Below are positions 9,323-21,638 of a stretch of 64,000 nucleotides of DNA, piece after piece; position 1 is the first letter of the stretch, and each line of letters begins with the position of its first letter. The stretch comes from Carpediemonas membranifera (taxonomy: Eukaryota; Fornicata). Location: NCBI GenBank assembly GCA_019828565.1, contig JAHDYR010000066.1, forward strand, positions 62,001-126,000. The letters are read 5' to 3'. The notes below the pieces were generated by a model, which was given only the letters and a program-made list of their open reading frames with translations, did no database searches and was not told the DNA's origin. The translations under genes and the position numbers were made by a program.

Positions 9323-10609
9323 ATGCAGGCGGCGCAAGAAGTCGATCCATTCTATTCTACGCTTGAGAGATACTACAAAGAGAAGCTTCCAATTGAGAGT
9401 TTGATGAAATTCATCAAGGGGACGCTGAACGACAGTGAGCGCCGAGAACTCGCTGTCATTCTCACTACCCGTTCAGTAGACCCTGAGAAACGCAAAGAGG
9501 TATTCTCAAGACCCCATGTGTGCCGCACTGCAGAGGATCTTCGGCTTCTCTTCACCAAAGTGTGGGGCACCCATGTCTATAACGCCCCCACTAGGCTCGA
9601 GATCGGCGCTGTGTACACAAAGACGCCCACCAAGGGCGAGCTGACGAAGCTGGAGGTGGACAACAAGGACCTCATCTTCGATATCGATCTGACTGATTAT
9701 GATCGCTTCCGGCACTGTTGCCAGGGGAAGAAGATCTGCCGCAGATGTTGGGAGTACATGAAGATCGGCGCCGACATCACGAAGAAGGCTATGGAGGAGT
9801 TCTTCGACTTTAAGCACATGCTGCTCGTGTTCTCGGGGCGGCGAGGCATCCACGTGTGGGTGTCCGACTTCGAGGCCAGACTGTTCACAGCACAGGAGCG
9901 CGGGGCAGTTGTACGCCTGCTGTCGTACGAGCGGGACGGGAACAAGCCCGCCACGACCCTGCCGATCGCCATCCGGGAGTACGCCCTCAACAAGTGTCGC
10001 GCGGCCTTCGAGGAGAACGTGTTCGAAGGCCTCGGGCTCTTGCGGAAGTTTAACGGCGGCGTAGACTCCGAGGACGGCCGTACTGATGCCCGGCTTGATT
10101 GGACTTTGCGAGAGCGGGTCCTCGAGCTCGCCGGAGCCATCGCGGGCAAGGAGAACAGCGAGAGGATCACCAAGAGCCTGCCCGAGCTCCCCAAGTGCCG
10201 GGACGACAGCAGGGAGGCGGCGTTCGAGTTGGCAGCCCGACTCGGCATGCCGATCGAGACGCACCAGGGCATGAAGGGCCGTCAGCCCGACGCGCTGCTT
10301 GACTTGAAGCAGTTCGACCGGCTCTGCCTGGCCCTGTTCTTCCCTCGTCTGGACGAACAGGTGACGCGGCACCCGATGCATCTGCTGAAGGCGCCCTTCC
10401 TCGTCCACCCAGGCACCAGCAACGTGTGCACACCCATCCCTGACCTCGAGAGCTTCAAGTTGGACGAGGCGGTGAACCTGATGGACCTCGTCACGGGTGA
10501 GACAGACGGCCGCGACTCCGACACGGTGGAGTGCGCCCAGGCCAAGTTCGACGAGGCTGTGCAGTACTTCGCGGGGTATGTCGAGGAGCTCGCCCGGGCG
10601 GCAGTGTAA
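9323..10609 (+). CDS. PRIM1: DNA primase small (catalytic) subunit
   Basis: A 428-residue protein that makes RNA primers for DNA polymerase alpha. It begins at ATG 9323 (MQAAQEVDPFYSTLERYYKE). The catalytic motif LIFDIDLTDYD carries the Asp-x-Asp metal ligands, followed by the zinc-binding cluster CCQGKKICRRCW and the SGRRGIHVWVSD motif, all in the spacing of archaeo-eukaryotic primases. The length matches human PRIM1 (about 420). It is divergently arranged with XRN1, with 178 bp between the two ATGs. Just before the ATG is TTAAGTAATTGCGCAG, which resembles the candidate promoter motif of this genome. The C-terminus is acidic and helical. Confidence 0.95.
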   Translation: MQAAQEVDPFYSTLERYYKEKLPIESLMKFIKGTLNDSERRELAVILTTRSVDPEKRKEVFSRPHVCRTAEDLRLLFTKVWGTHVYNAPTRLEIGAVYTKTPTKGELTKLEVDNKDLIFDIDLTDYDRFRHCCQGKKICRRCWEYMKIGADITKKAMEEFFDFKHMLLVFSGRRGIHVWVSDFEARLFTAQERGAVVRLLSYERDGNKPATTLPIAIREYALNKCRAAFEENVFEGLGLLRKFNGGVDSEDGRTDARLDWTLRERVLELAGAIAGKENSERITKSLPELPKCRDDSREAAFELAARLGMPIETHQGMKGRQPDALLDLKQFDRLCLALFFPRLDEQVTRHPMHLLKAPFLVHPGTSNVCTPIPDLESFKLDEAVNLMDLVTGETDGRDSDTVECAQAKFDEAVQYFAGYVEELARAAV

Positions 10610-10710
10610 ATACGGGGGCGGGCTTGGCAGGAGTGAATATCGAATATACGACGGCATATCGTGTCGAAATATTCGAAAGCAACCAACCGACACACTGGCA
10701 TTGAAAAGAG

Positions 10711-11834
10711 ATGGTGAGCACGATTATCGTCGATTGGAGGCATGCTTTCGAGCCAGTGATACCAAACTTCCGCCTTGATCCGCTGAATCTTGTCCTGAAC
10801 AGCATATTCTACCACATCATGCTCACTTTCGTCCTATTCCAGGTCGTCGTAATCGTAGTCACATCTATACGCCGCAACAGAGGGCTTAAGCGCAACATAT
10901 TCACCCAGCGCCTCCTTGTGCATGTCATACTGGCGCTGAGCATGATCATGAGGTTGTGCTGGCTCCACTACATCTCGCTGACGCTCTTCGTTCTGCCAGT
11001 CGACCTCGCCATCGAGTTGTCGAACCTGGGCAACCGTATCAGTCTGCTGCTGATGTTCGTGGCCTTCACGTTCAACGTCGCCCTGTATGCCCGGTCAAAT
11101 ATTCGCACTCTGAACCCTACCCGTCGCCGCATCATCATCGGAATCATCATGGCCTACTGCTACGGGTCTACGATCCTGATCTTCGTGACCCAGCTCTGCA
11201 TCACGCTCTTTTATGTGCTGTCGCCCCGAATCCCGACCGATGGCGATATTCTGTCTGTCTTCCCCTGCTCACACCGTTCTCACACAGGTACGACCTCAAC
11301 CTACTAATCCTGCTGGCATACTGGCTGCTGGTCTCGATCATATTCACGTGGGCGTCGACCCTTTACTCCATCCGACTCGCCCTGGCCGTGCTGAAGTCTC
11401 AGGTGTCGGCCCGGAGGAAAGCTGCCGTTATCGTCCAGAAAGCGCTGTTCAGTTGGTCCAAGATCCTGTTATTCGACGGCTCCATGGCCCTGCGGATGTA
11501 CAGCTTCAGCTACCGGCCGCTGTTTAACTCGTACATGCCGACGTGGGTCTACCCGTTCATCTTCTACACGCTGCCTGACGCGATGCTCATCGTCGGGCTC
11601 ATGATCAACTTCAGAGACAACTCGCGGCGGGCAGGGAAGAAGAGGAGACCTGGGAGGTCAAGGGCGGCCGCACAGGAGTCGCCCCGAAAGGCACGCGACC
11701 CTAATGCAATCTGGCCGGACTACCCGGCCGAGGCTTCGGCCATCGAGGGCGAGGGAGGTGTGGCAGATGAAACCGTCACATACGACAATCCCCTCGTCAT
11801 GGCGGGGGACACGCCGGTCTTCGCCATGGCCTGA
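10711..11834 (+). CDS. Multi-pass membrane protein (35-nt intron 11253-11287)
   Basis: Two overlapping frames become one when 11253-11287 (GTCTGT...TCACACAG) is removed, joining GDIL to YDLNLLILLAYW inside a membrane span. The protein is about 362 residues. It has about seven hydrophobic segments, starting near residues 30-50, 68-92 and 108-126 and ending with the YPFIFYTLPDAMLIVGLMI span near residue 280. The loops are Arg-rich, and the last 80 residues are a charged, Arg/Ser-then-acidic cytoplasmic tail. The topology resembles seven-helix proteins such as the THH1/TOM1/TOM3 family or GPCR-like receptors, but I see no diagnostic motif, so the function is unknown. It follows PRIM1 by 101 bp on the same strand. 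Confidence 0.7.
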
Positions 11835-12365
11835 TCCATGTGCCAGGCCCTGTATTGTACCATTAAACCTGTAGTTCTACCAACACATTCCTGCTGGGGC
11901 AGCCGCAGACTTGTGTCTTAAAGTGCGGTGGCCAAGGTGGAGACACACTGCCGTTGGGGTAGAAGTAGTTCTGCCGTTGAGGTGCTTATTGTAAACATCC
12001 GTGTTGCTGGGCTTGGAGCTTCAGACTGCCTGCGGACAATACCTTTATAACCATCACCCTGACTCTTGGTCTCGTCTCGATGAATCAGCCTCGCCAAAGT
12101 CGAGCCAATCAGCAGCGCACCGGGGTCCGATACTGACGTCTCACACCTGCACACTCTCACACACTCGCACTGCATCTCGCCACTGAACACCGCGCCCGGC
12201 AATCTCTTTAAATCGAAGAGGGTTAGAAGGAGGGGTCAGTCGCCCCATTGGAGTCGTTGTAGACCCGGCAGTTACCATCAGCGAGTGCAACGGCGATGTC
12301 GACTGCCTGCGGACATCATCTGATTACCACAACAGGTTCACAGACAATATCCCAATCAGCTCCGC
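11835..12365. other. Intergenic region upstream of acyl-CoA synthetase
   Basis: No frame here has convincing coding features. The stretch contains T-rich and CA-rich patches (CACTCTCACACACTCGCAC near 12150) and probably holds the 3' end of the membrane-protein transcript and the promoter of the downstream gene. Confidence 0.4.
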
Positions 12366-14300
12366 ATGACAGACACAAGCACCATACACAACGCCGAGGT
12401 ACCGTTTTTACCGGACCCCGTGGACCCTAGCGTCCACATCACCACGCTCTGGGAGAACTGGTCCTCCGCTGCCCGCCGCTACGGCGATAGGAAGTTCTGT
12501 GGCAACAGAGAGGTTCTTCCCGATGGCTCTCTCGGCGAGTACGTCTTTGAGGACATGCACGTCATCGGCAGGCAGCTTGAAAGGCTCTCCACTGTCTTCA
12601 CGAAGACATTTGGTCTCGAGCAGGGCGACCGAGTGAGCATCTTCACCCCTAACTGCAAGGAGTGGGTCCTTGCCGAGCAGGCGGCCAACCGCAACAGCAT
12701 TGTCACCGTGCCCTTCTACGATTCCCTCACTGCCAAGGAGATCAACTACATCCTCGCACATGCCGCTGTGTCGGCCGTCGTGTGCAGCGCCAAGCGGGCC
12801 CGCACCATCCTCACGGCGCTGACCATGAAGACGGGCATCCAGGAGCAGATCGTCGTCAAGAACGTCGTCGTGATCCAGCCCAAGACGGAGCTCAAGAGCG
12901 ACCTGCTGGCCGAGCTCGAGGCCCTCGGGGAGGAGCGCGGCATCCGTACGACTTTCCTCTACGACATCATCGAGACCGTTGACGACATCACCCCGCCCAA
13001 CCCGCCCCAGCCCGCGGACGTCGCCTCCATCATCTACACGTCCGGCACCACTGGCGTCCCCAAGGGCGTCGTACTGACCCACTCGAACTTCATCGCGGCG
13101 GTCTACGGCTACTACACCCACGGCATCCCCCAGCTCAACGAGAAGGCCGTCTACTTCAGCTACCTGCCCCTCGCCCACGTCCTGGAGCGGGCCATCTTCG
13201 CCGTCGGCGTCTACGTGACGGGCACGGTCTGCTTCTACAGCGGCAGCCTCGACGACATCCTCACCGACATCGGCATGGCAAAGCCCAACATCTTCGTCGG
13301 CGTGCCCCGTGTCTATACGCGAATCTTCGACGGCGTCATGAAGAAGGTCGGCGCCGAGAGCATGCTCAAGCAGTCCATCTTCAAGCTCGCCCTCAAGTAC
13401 AAGATGGCCCGTATGCGCCGCACTGGCGCCATCCTCTCCGTGTTCGACAAGATCTTCAAGGAGCTCCGCGCCGGTTTCGGCAACAACCTGCAGCTCTTTA
13501 TCTCGGGCGGCGCGCCCCTGTCCGAGAAGGTTCAGGAGTTCATGTCGGCCGCCTTCTCGGCGCACTTCATCCAGGGCTATGGCCTCACCGAGTGCGTCGC
13601 CGGCTGCTGTGTGCAGGACGTCGGCGACACGTCCGTCACCAACGTCGGCCCGGCCGTGCCTAACATGGAGCTCAAGCTGGCCCCCGTCCCCGAGATGGGC
13701 TACGAGGGCGGCGATGCCGGGGAGATCATGCTCCGTGGCCCGGCCGTCTTCGGCGAGTACTACCACAACGACGAGGAGACGAAGCGCGCCTTCGACGAGG
13801 AGGGCTGGTTCGCGACGGGCGACATTGCCCGCTTCGTGGACGGCAAGAAGGTCTCTATCGTGGACCGCAAGAAGAACATCTTCAAGCTCTCACAGGGCGA
13901 GTACGTCTCCCCCGAGAACCTCGAGGCCATCTACGGCAACGCCGCACTCGTCGACCAGATGTGGGTCCACGGGTCCTCGGATGAGAGCAAGCTCGTCGCC
14001 GTCATCTCGGTCGACCTGCCCACCGTCGTCGAGATGCTCGGCTGCACCACCGAGGAGGCTGCCAAGATCGTGGACGGCCAGGACCCCCGCCTCGTCGCCC
14101 GCCTGACCGAGGACTTCGACAAGTACCGCGCCGAGGAGAAGCTGCCCTCGTTCATGCGCATCGCGTCGTTCCATCTGACGTCCGAGATGTTCGACCCCAG
14201 CAACGAGCTGCTCACGGCCACGTTCAAGCTGCGGCGTAACAAGTTTGTGGAGTATTTTAAGGAGGAGGTGGAGGCGATGTACAAGTCCATGCGTCATTAA
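12366..14300 (+). CDS. ACSL: Long-chain fatty acid-CoA ligase (ACSL)
   Basis: A 644-residue AMP-forming enzyme that activates long-chain fatty acids to acyl-CoA in two steps through an acyl-adenylate. The P-loop-like AMP signature IIYTSGTTGVPKGVVLTHSN is near residue 220. IQGYGLTECVAG (about 405), the TGDIARF motif with its AMP-ribose Asp (about 485) and DRKKNIFKLSQGEYVSPENLE (about 500) follow in normal order, and the ISGGAPL motif is present. The length fits the eukaryotic ACSL group (640-720). There is no obvious signal peptide or membrane anchor, so it is likely cytosolic or peripherally associated with ER or lipid droplets. No intron is needed. Codon use is strongly C-ending, typical of highly expressed genes here. 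Confidence 0.92.
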   Translation: MTDTSTIHNAEVPFLPDPVDPSVHITTLWENWSSAARRYGDRKFCGNREVLPDGSLGEYVFEDMHVIGRQLERLSTVFTKTFGLEQGDRVSIFTPNCKEWVLAEQAANRNSIVTVPFYDSLTAKEINYILAHAAVSAVVCSAKRARTILTALTMKTGIQEQIVVKNVVVIQPKTELKSDLLAELEALGEERGIRTTFLYDIIETVDDITPPNPPQPADVASIIYTSGTTGVPKGVVLTHSNFIAAVYGYYTHGIPQLNEKAVYFSYLPLAHVLERAIFAVGVYVTGTVCFYSGSLDDILTDIGMAKPNIFVGVPRVYTRIFDGVMKKVGAESMLKQSIFKLALKYKMARMRRTGAILSVFDKIFKELRAGFGNNLQLFISGGAPLSEKVQEFMSAAFSAHFIQGYGLTECVAGCCVQDVGDTSVTNVGPAVPNMELKLAPVPEMGYEGGDAGEIMLRGPAVFGEYYHNDEETKRAFDEEGWFATGDIARFVDGKKVSIVDRKKNIFKLSQGEYVSPENLEAIYGNAALVDQMWVHGSSDESKLVAVISVDLPTVVEMLGCTTEEAAKIVDGQDPRLVARLTEDFDKYRAEEKLPSFMRIASFHLTSEMFDPSNELLTATFKLRRNKFVEYFKEEVEAMYKSMRH

Positions 14301-16273
<1,973 letters not shown>

Positions 16274-16629
16274 GCTTATAAACAGGCGTTTTAGTCGGTC
16301 GGTTGATGAACTATCGCGGTTGAACAATTTGGACATCGATTGGGCTGGGCTTGCCAAAATGCGACTAGGGGAATCCAATGGCACGAAGTCCCTGACCGAA
16401 GCCTTCCCTGCCGTACACTGTGCTGCATCGACCCAGCAATCCAGACTCAAGGCTTTCAGGTCTCCTAGAAGGTACCCTCAACTCGCCTGAGCTCACCTCT
16501 GTGCTGATCCGCTATCTACTTCAACAAGACGCGAAACTTCACAGGCTACTGCTGTTTTGACGGTCTCATGGTTGGAACCCGATCAAATACAAAAATGATT
16601 GACGCCGGAAGTCTCGACGTTGAACGGGA
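16274..16629. other. Intergenic region after Cpn60
   Basis: I see no supported gene. The sequence is AT-richer than its neighbours and probably holds the Cpn60 3' UTR and the promoter of the small gene that follows. Confidence 0.4.
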
Positions 16630-17137
16630 ATGAAACGAACTGCTCAGGATTTTGAAGGCGGAGTCCTGTCATATGCTGAAACTAGATACTCGAACACAAA
16701 TAATGGCTATTATGGCCGTGCCATGCCGCCACAGAAGCGTCCAGCGGATGAGAGCTGTTTTCCGCCAAGAGAAACCATCCGCCAGTTTGCTAATCGCACT
16801 GCACGAAAGACAAACAGTATGCATCCATTCTCCAAGGGTATATTCTTACACAGACGTCGCACAGTCCCAGGAAGTCACCGTCTTCACAGATGAGCAGTGC
16901 TTTTCGGATCCATCCGGCCTCCTTGCCCGCTGCAACGACATCGAGGACACCGAGGTTGACAACGACATGGCTACAACTAAGGCCGATGTCCGTCGGGGCG
17001 TCGACACCGTCGAGCAGTCTCTTGCCCGTCTCCCCCGCATACTGGCGACGATACCAGCCGACTGGTGGGAGCAGCGCCGCGTACTAGAGCAGCAGTGGGC
17101 CGGCACGCACGGCCTGCCTGTCTGCCCGGTGCGCTGA
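16630..17137 (+). CDS. Small unknown protein (37-nt intron 16817-16853)
   Basis: ATG 16630 opens an exon that joins the second frame if 16817-16853 is removed (GTATGC...TTACACAG), giving a 156-residue protein with the junction KTNN-VAQSQEVTVF. The N-terminal 60 residues are polar and basic (MPPQKRPADESCFPPRETIR). The second half is helical (GVDTVEQSLARLPRILATIPADWWEQRRVLEQQW). I recognise no family. Support comes from the intron signature shared with well-identified genes here and from GC-biased third positions in exon 2. Exon 1 is less GC-biased, so the exact start is less sure. Confidence 0.5.
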
Positions 17138-17234
17138 GGCTGTACTCCATGCCTTTGCACTGCCAGAATATAAATACCAGGCACGAGTTACACGAGAAAC
17201 TTTACATGAAACACAAGCATACACATAACACCGC

Positions 17235-20200
17235 TCAGTCATCCCCCGCAAATTGCCGGAAAGCGCCGACCAGCACGTCTATGTTGGAGGCACGGTCCAC
17301 ATCCCGGCTGGTCGAGCCGTCCGCAAGCTTCTTCGTCTCCTTCAGCACGTCGATGATCCGCGACACGGCCCTGGACGACGCTGTCGCCTGTGGCGTGGCC
17401 GAATCGCTTGCCTCGACGCCAATCGGCTCAAGGGAGACGAGCGCTAGCCGTCCGTCGAGGAAAGAGTCTCTCGACGCCCGCACCATGTCGAACACAGTGC
17501 CGTGGGGCTTTGTCGCGTCTGTGGTGTCGAGCACGACGCCGATGGTCTGCATGCGGCGGAAGAAGTCGACCGGCTTGATGTTGATGAGGAGGGAGTGGTG
17601 TAAGAAGGCGGTGCCGGCCATAGCGAAGTCAACGCCCGCCCGGTTGGGGACGGGGCCACTGTCGCCGTGACTAACTCCACTGACTGCGCTAAACTGCGAC
17701 CACAAGTCGTGAAGGTGAGTGGGACCGAATGTCACGGCAGTTGTCCAGATCGACGGCTGCTGCTGGGGGTCGGACGGCCTGCGGACCGCGAAGTGGACTG
17801 CGACAGGGCCGGATAGGGAGGACGAATGCCCAGGCCTGTCGATGGCGGTCCGGTGGAGGTACTTGCCGAGTTTGACGGCGTACATGTGGATCGCCTCCTC
17901 TGCAGCCGGCACTGTGATAGGATAAACGACTCCGCTCGAGTCGACTGGGCTCCGCTGGACACGGTCGACGGCCGCACTGATCTCGACCACGCCCGTCGGG
18001 CTGATGTTCAGCAGCACCGTCGTGGCGACGTCGCCCGGGTCGTACGCCTCGATCGCCGTGCCGTGCTGCCGGATGAGGTCCCTGAAGCCTTCCCAGCCCT
18101 TCACACCAGGGAGTGTGGTTGCAACCGAGGCCCGCACGGCAAGTGTGTGCCGCAGCTTAACGACGGCACGATCGCCTTTCATCTTGCTGACGTCCTCGGC
18201 AGCCGGGAGCGACTGCCCGGCCTCGACGAGGTCCTCGAGCTCCTCGTTGACCTCAGCCACGGCGTCATGGATGGCCTCTGCGACCGACGTCTTGGGGATC
18301 ACGGCGACGGCCGCATGTTCCAGCCCGTGGACCCGCATTATCCAGTGGTCGACCTCCGGGAGGTGGGTGACGAGGTAGACGAGGATGCCAGCCACACGGT
18401 CGGGATCCGCGACGTCGTCGATACCTGGTGGGAACGGTACGCCCGCGTTGTGGAAGAAGGCCCGCTGGAGTTTTGGTAGTGTGGGGCAGGGGAGCATGCC
18501 GATGATGGGAGCCTGCAGCATGGCCGACAGATAGCTGGCCACTGGCGACTGCAACGCGGTGTGCGGCAGCTCTATCGAGCGGAGGCTGGGTATCTTGCCC
18601 CGTGGCCTCCACGTCGCCCTGATCCGGTCGAAGAGGGCGCCCGACGACACCGCCAGCGCTGTACTGGCGGAGATGGAGGGGCAGTAGTGCTCCATCAGGT
18701 CAAGGTTGTCGGGGGTGAGGAAGAGGACGCGGTCCATCGGGTCGGGGGTGTCGTCCTCGAGACCCAGGGCAAAACGGAGCATGCGGTTGGTATACGTATG
18801 GATGATCGAGTCGGGCTCGAGCGGGGAGAAGGTTATGTAAATGATAAATACCGCAGGGTCGACCAGCTTGAAGAGCACGGCTGGGTTGACAGCATTCTTG
18901 GCGCTCTGACCGCTGAGGAGCTCGTTCCCGACGTGCAGCACGTACTTCATGGGGGCCTCGTGCTTCAATGAGTCGTACTCCCGCGTCAGGCGGTCGCGGT
19001 ACGTCTCGGCCGCCACCCGATAATTGGCACGGGCCTCGGCGTGGATCTTGTGGTAGTGACGTCGGGCGAGGAAGCCGCGGCCGACCTTCTGGACCATCGT
19101 GTGGGCGTGGATCGTCGCCAGCTTATCCCGGAACTCCCTCCGCACCAACCACATGCGGACGAAGCTCTGAATGACCGTGGCAGCGGACGCGATGCCCTTG
19201 ACCCCCCTGAATCGGGCACCTGGCTCGGAGATCTGGTCTTTGATCTGGGCTGAGTCGTAGAAGCAGGCGCACAGGTCATCGCGGGTCAGCGTTGACAGCT
19301 GGGGGTGCGTCTGAACGATCGCGACGACCTTCTCGCCGTCCACCAGGCCGAACTGGACATCGTGGGAACTACAGAACTTCTCGAGCAGGAAGACCATCTG
19401 GCCAATGACACCGCCAAGCCCCCTGTACCGACGTACGAATGCCTCGTACTCGGGGCTTGGCCGCACCTTGCCCATGACGATCGGGAACTGGAAGCACGCG
19501 AAGTTGTCGATGACGTCGTCAAGACCACCGGCCTCGGCGTCGGATTCGGACTCCTCGGCAGGGATGTCGGGCAGCTCGGCCCCGATGACTGACCCGAGAC
19601 TGCCGGCCGGGGACCCCATGCTGGTGAAGTCGGCGTCGGCGATCGTGGACTCGTACTCTGACTCCACCTCGTCCATGCGGTCGACCGTCGCGTGTGTCAC
19701 GTGTGCATCGCTCTGCGCGGGTCGGGCCCTCGTGCCTCTGATGCCCTTGGGCAGCGTGTCCCTGAACGGCATGGCCGTGCCAACCTGGGTTATCAGGTCG
19801 AGCTTTAACCCCCCCACTCCGATGCCGCGGAGGGCGTCGTCTGCCGCCATTGCCATCGTCATCTTATGGGCGGGATCGTTCAGGGACGCCCGGCCCGTCT
19901 CGAACGGCGCCCGGGCCCCTAGCGCGGCCGTCATCGCTGGAGTGACGTCGCTGAGTCTGTGGATCTTACCACTCTCTATCAGCTTCAGCATGCCCTTCTG
20001 CAGGTCATCGCCGGTGATCCTGGGTGGCTGGTCGAGGGTCTTCTGCTTCTCCTCCTCCGGGACACGGTCATAGTGGATCTTCGGGGGCTTCATGGGCTTG
20101 AAGTCACGCGGCGTCTTCTTGTCTGCTCCCATTGTGGCCATGAGGCCCTGCTTCTTCTCGGTCCACGCCAGCGCATCCCTCATAAACTCCTCCTCCGTGG

Positions 20201-20543
20201 GTGCACCGCGTCGAAGCTGGTCGGCCACGGTGTCCTGAGACTTCAGGGTCGCTAGAAGGCCGCTTCCTGTGCGTGCAGCGGCTCCATTCATCCCAATGGG
20301 TGGGAGCCGGGTCGCCGAGGACGGCCGTGCGCCTGTTCCACGAGATGGCACCGCTCCACGGGGCTCGCTCGTTGCAATATTGAGGAGTTTCCCGCATAGG
20401 AACGCAATATCTGTCTGAGAGTGGTGCACGGTCTCTTCCCAAATGGCTGGATCGCTGGAGGCGTCAAAAACTGTTGAGAGATTCTGTAGGACCTTGACTA
20501 CATCAAGCAGGAGTTCTCCTACTGCTGCAGATTGTTGTATCAT
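17235..20543 (-). CDS. IQCH: IQ-motif protein resembling IQCH (flagellum-associated)
   Basis: A 1102-residue frame from ATG 20543 (MIQQSAAVGELLLDVVKVL); the open frame extends further upstream without another ATG. Residues 1-330 are mostly disordered and low-complexity. Two calmodulin-binding IQ motifs lie close together, TVIQSFVRMWLVRREFR (about 455-475) and MVQKVGRGFLARRHY (about 480-495). The following 600 residues are a well-structured region with SIIHTYTNRMLRFALGLED and DRVLFLTPDNLDLMEHY. That order and the overall size are what I recall for IQCH, a ciliary or sperm-flagellum protein whose C-terminal half looks ATP-grasp-like. The family call comes from memory of its layout, not an alignment. 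A sense-strand ATAAACTGCG motif lies 51 nt upstream of the ATG. Confidence 0.6.
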   Translation of the reverse strand: MIQQSAAVGELLLDVVKVLQNLSTVFDASSDPAIWEETVHHSQTDIAFLCGKLLNIATSEPRGAVPSRGTGARPSSATRLPPIGMNGAAARTGSGLLATLKSQDTVADQLRRGAPTEEEFMRDALAWTEKKQGLMATMGADKKTPRDFKPMKPPKIHYDRVPEEEKQKTLDQPPRITGDDLQKGMLKLIESGKIHRLSDVTPAMTAALGARAPFETGRASLNDPAHKMTMAMAADDALRGIGVGGLKLDLITQVGTAMPFRDTLPKGIRGTRARPAQSDAHVTHATVDRMDEVESEYESTIADADFTSMGSPAGSLGSVIGAELPDIPAEESESDAEAGGLDDVIDNFACFQFPIVMGKVRPSPEYEAFVRRYRGLGGVIGQMVFLLEKFCSSHDVQFGLVDGEKVVAIVQTHPQLSTLTRDDLCACFYDSAQIKDQISEPGARFRGVKGIASAATVIQSFVRMWLVRREFRDKLATIHAHTMVQKVGRGFLARRHYHKIHAEARANYRVAAETYRDRLTREYDSLKHEAPMKYVLHVGNELLSGQSAKNAVNPAVLFKLVDPAVFIIYITFSPLEPDSIIHTYTNRMLRFALGLEDDTPDPMDRVLFLTPDNLDLMEHYCPSISASTALAVSSGALFDRIRATWRPRGKIPSLRSIELPHTALQSPVASYLSAMLQAPIIGMLPCPTLPKLQRAFFHNAGVPFPPGIDDVADPDRVAGILVYLVTHLPEVDHWIMRVHGLEHAAVAVIPKTSVAEAIHDAVAEVNEELEDLVEAGQSLPAAEDVSKMKGDRAVVKLRHTLAVRASVATTLPGVKGWEGFRDLIRQHGTAIEAYDPGDVATTVLLNISPTGVVEISAAVDRVQRSPVDSSGVVYPITVPAAEEAIHMYAVKLGKYLHRTAIDRPGHSSSLSGPVAVHFAVRRPSDPQQQPSIWTTAVTFGPTHLHDLWSQFSAVSGVSHGDSGPVPNRAGVDFAMAGTAFLHHSLLINIKPVDFFRRMQTIGVVLDTTDATKPHGTVFDMVRASRDSFLDGRLALVSLEPIGVEASDSATPQATASSRAVSRIIDVLKETKKLADGSTSRDVDRASNIDVLVGAFRQFAGDD

Positions 20544-20593
20544 GTAACTGGGGCCTTGAGAAGCGGTATCGTCCTCAAAGGCACTTGGGTTTT

Positions 20594-20603
20594 CGCAGTT
20601 TAT
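20594..20603 (-). promoter_or_regulatory. Candidate promoter motif of the IQCH-like gene
   Basis: On the minus strand ATAAACTGCG, 51 nt before ATG 20543. It matches the TTAAACTGC(A/G)C motif seen before other genes. Confidence 0.35.
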
Positions 20604-20710
20604 GCTCCGATTTGGCCACGTCTTTTCTAGCCATACAGACCTCACTAAGACATCTAGTCACTGCCAAACGATGCATGCACTATTTACCGACTAATATGCT
20701 CCATCCTCAC

Positions 20711-21436
20711 TCACCCGCGGACACCGCTGAACATTGGGTGGAACACGGAGAGCTTGGAGGCGTCCTCCCGCACGGGGGGACCGCCCTCGCCCTTCAACCG
20801 GTACACGAGGGTAGAGGGAGTTTCCCGCTTGGTGTGGGTGTACCGCAGCGTCCCAGCCCGGGTCTGCATGAGGCTCTCCTTCACCGTGGTCTGGATGGCC
20901 CTCGTCTCGTACGACCCCAGCGTCCGAGTCATCGCAAACTGGGTGATGATGTCTGTCTCGCTCTTGCGGTCAAGGATCTTATCAGGGTCTACACCAACAA
21001 GGGGGCCCTTCTTACGGATGAACTCGGCCAGATGCTTAATCTTCCGCTCGCAGTACGGATCAGGCGACGGGGGTCTCCGCTCCCGCTTCCGCTCATTCTG
21101 TGACTTCAGCTCCTTCTCTATGTCGTCGGGGAGCCGCTCATTCGGCGACCTGAACGAATACTGCGACATGGCCATGTCGGCCTTGGCAACCCGGGTGGAG
21201 AAGTCCTGAGACACACGAGAGGCTACAGCTGCTAGCCGCTCATTGAGGCTCGATTTCATGGCAAAATGTACCGATTTGTTTGGCTGGCGCGCGTTCTCGC
21301 TGCCTACACGAGTGGGTGTTGCATACGACATCGACGGCGTCTTCATGAGAGACATATTGAAGACGTCCGGATGCCGTTTCTGCGGAGTTCCAGTGCGTAG
21401 CGCTGATAACGATAAGGATTGGTCGAGGCCGCTCAT
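20711..21436 (-). CDS. Unknown basic protein
   Basis: 241 residues from ATG 21436 (MSGLDQSLSLSALRTG). The N-terminal 60 residues are Ser/Thr/Pro-rich and probably disordered. The middle has charged helices (DDIEKELKSQNERKRERRPP). The C-terminal 110 residues look structured, with YCERKIKHLAEFIRKKGPLV, then ITQFAMTRTLGSYETRAIQT and TLRYTHTKRETPSTLVYRL. I recognise no family. The pattern of short Arg/Tyr-rich motifs resembles small axonemal or microtubule-associated proteins, but that is only an impression. It is separated by 167 bp from the IQCH-like gene on the same strand. Confidence 0.6.
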   Translation of the reverse strand: MSGLDQSLSLSALRTGTPQKRHPDVFNMSLMKTPSMSYATPTRVGSENARQPNKSVHFAMKSSLNERLAAVASRVSQDFSTRVAKADMAMSQYSFRSPNERLPDDIEKELKSQNERKRERRPPSPDPYCERKIKHLAEFIRKKGPLVGVDPDKILDRKSETDIITQFAMTRTLGSYETRAIQTTVKESLMQTRAGTLRYTHTKRETPSTLVYRLKGEGGPPVREDASKLSVFHPMFSGVRG

Positions 21437-21638
21437 TGGTTCGGGTATTCGGGCACGCGAAATTTTGGCGAACGATCGACTCGGACGGCCAGTCGACCCG
21501 ACCCGGGAGCACGGGGGTGTGATGAACAGGCGATGGTGGTGACTGAGACGGCGTGTTGGCGGTGGTGTCCAAGTTTGCCAAACGAGCAACCAGACCTGAC
21601 TCTCGAAAGCGAGCGTTTAATGTTTCATCATGGAGTAT

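Noticed and set aside
12408-13766. A 452-codon minus-strand frame opposite the acyl-CoA synthetase
   Set aside because: It is an antisense shadow caused by the strong C-ending codon bias of a highly expressed gene and has no recognisable domain.
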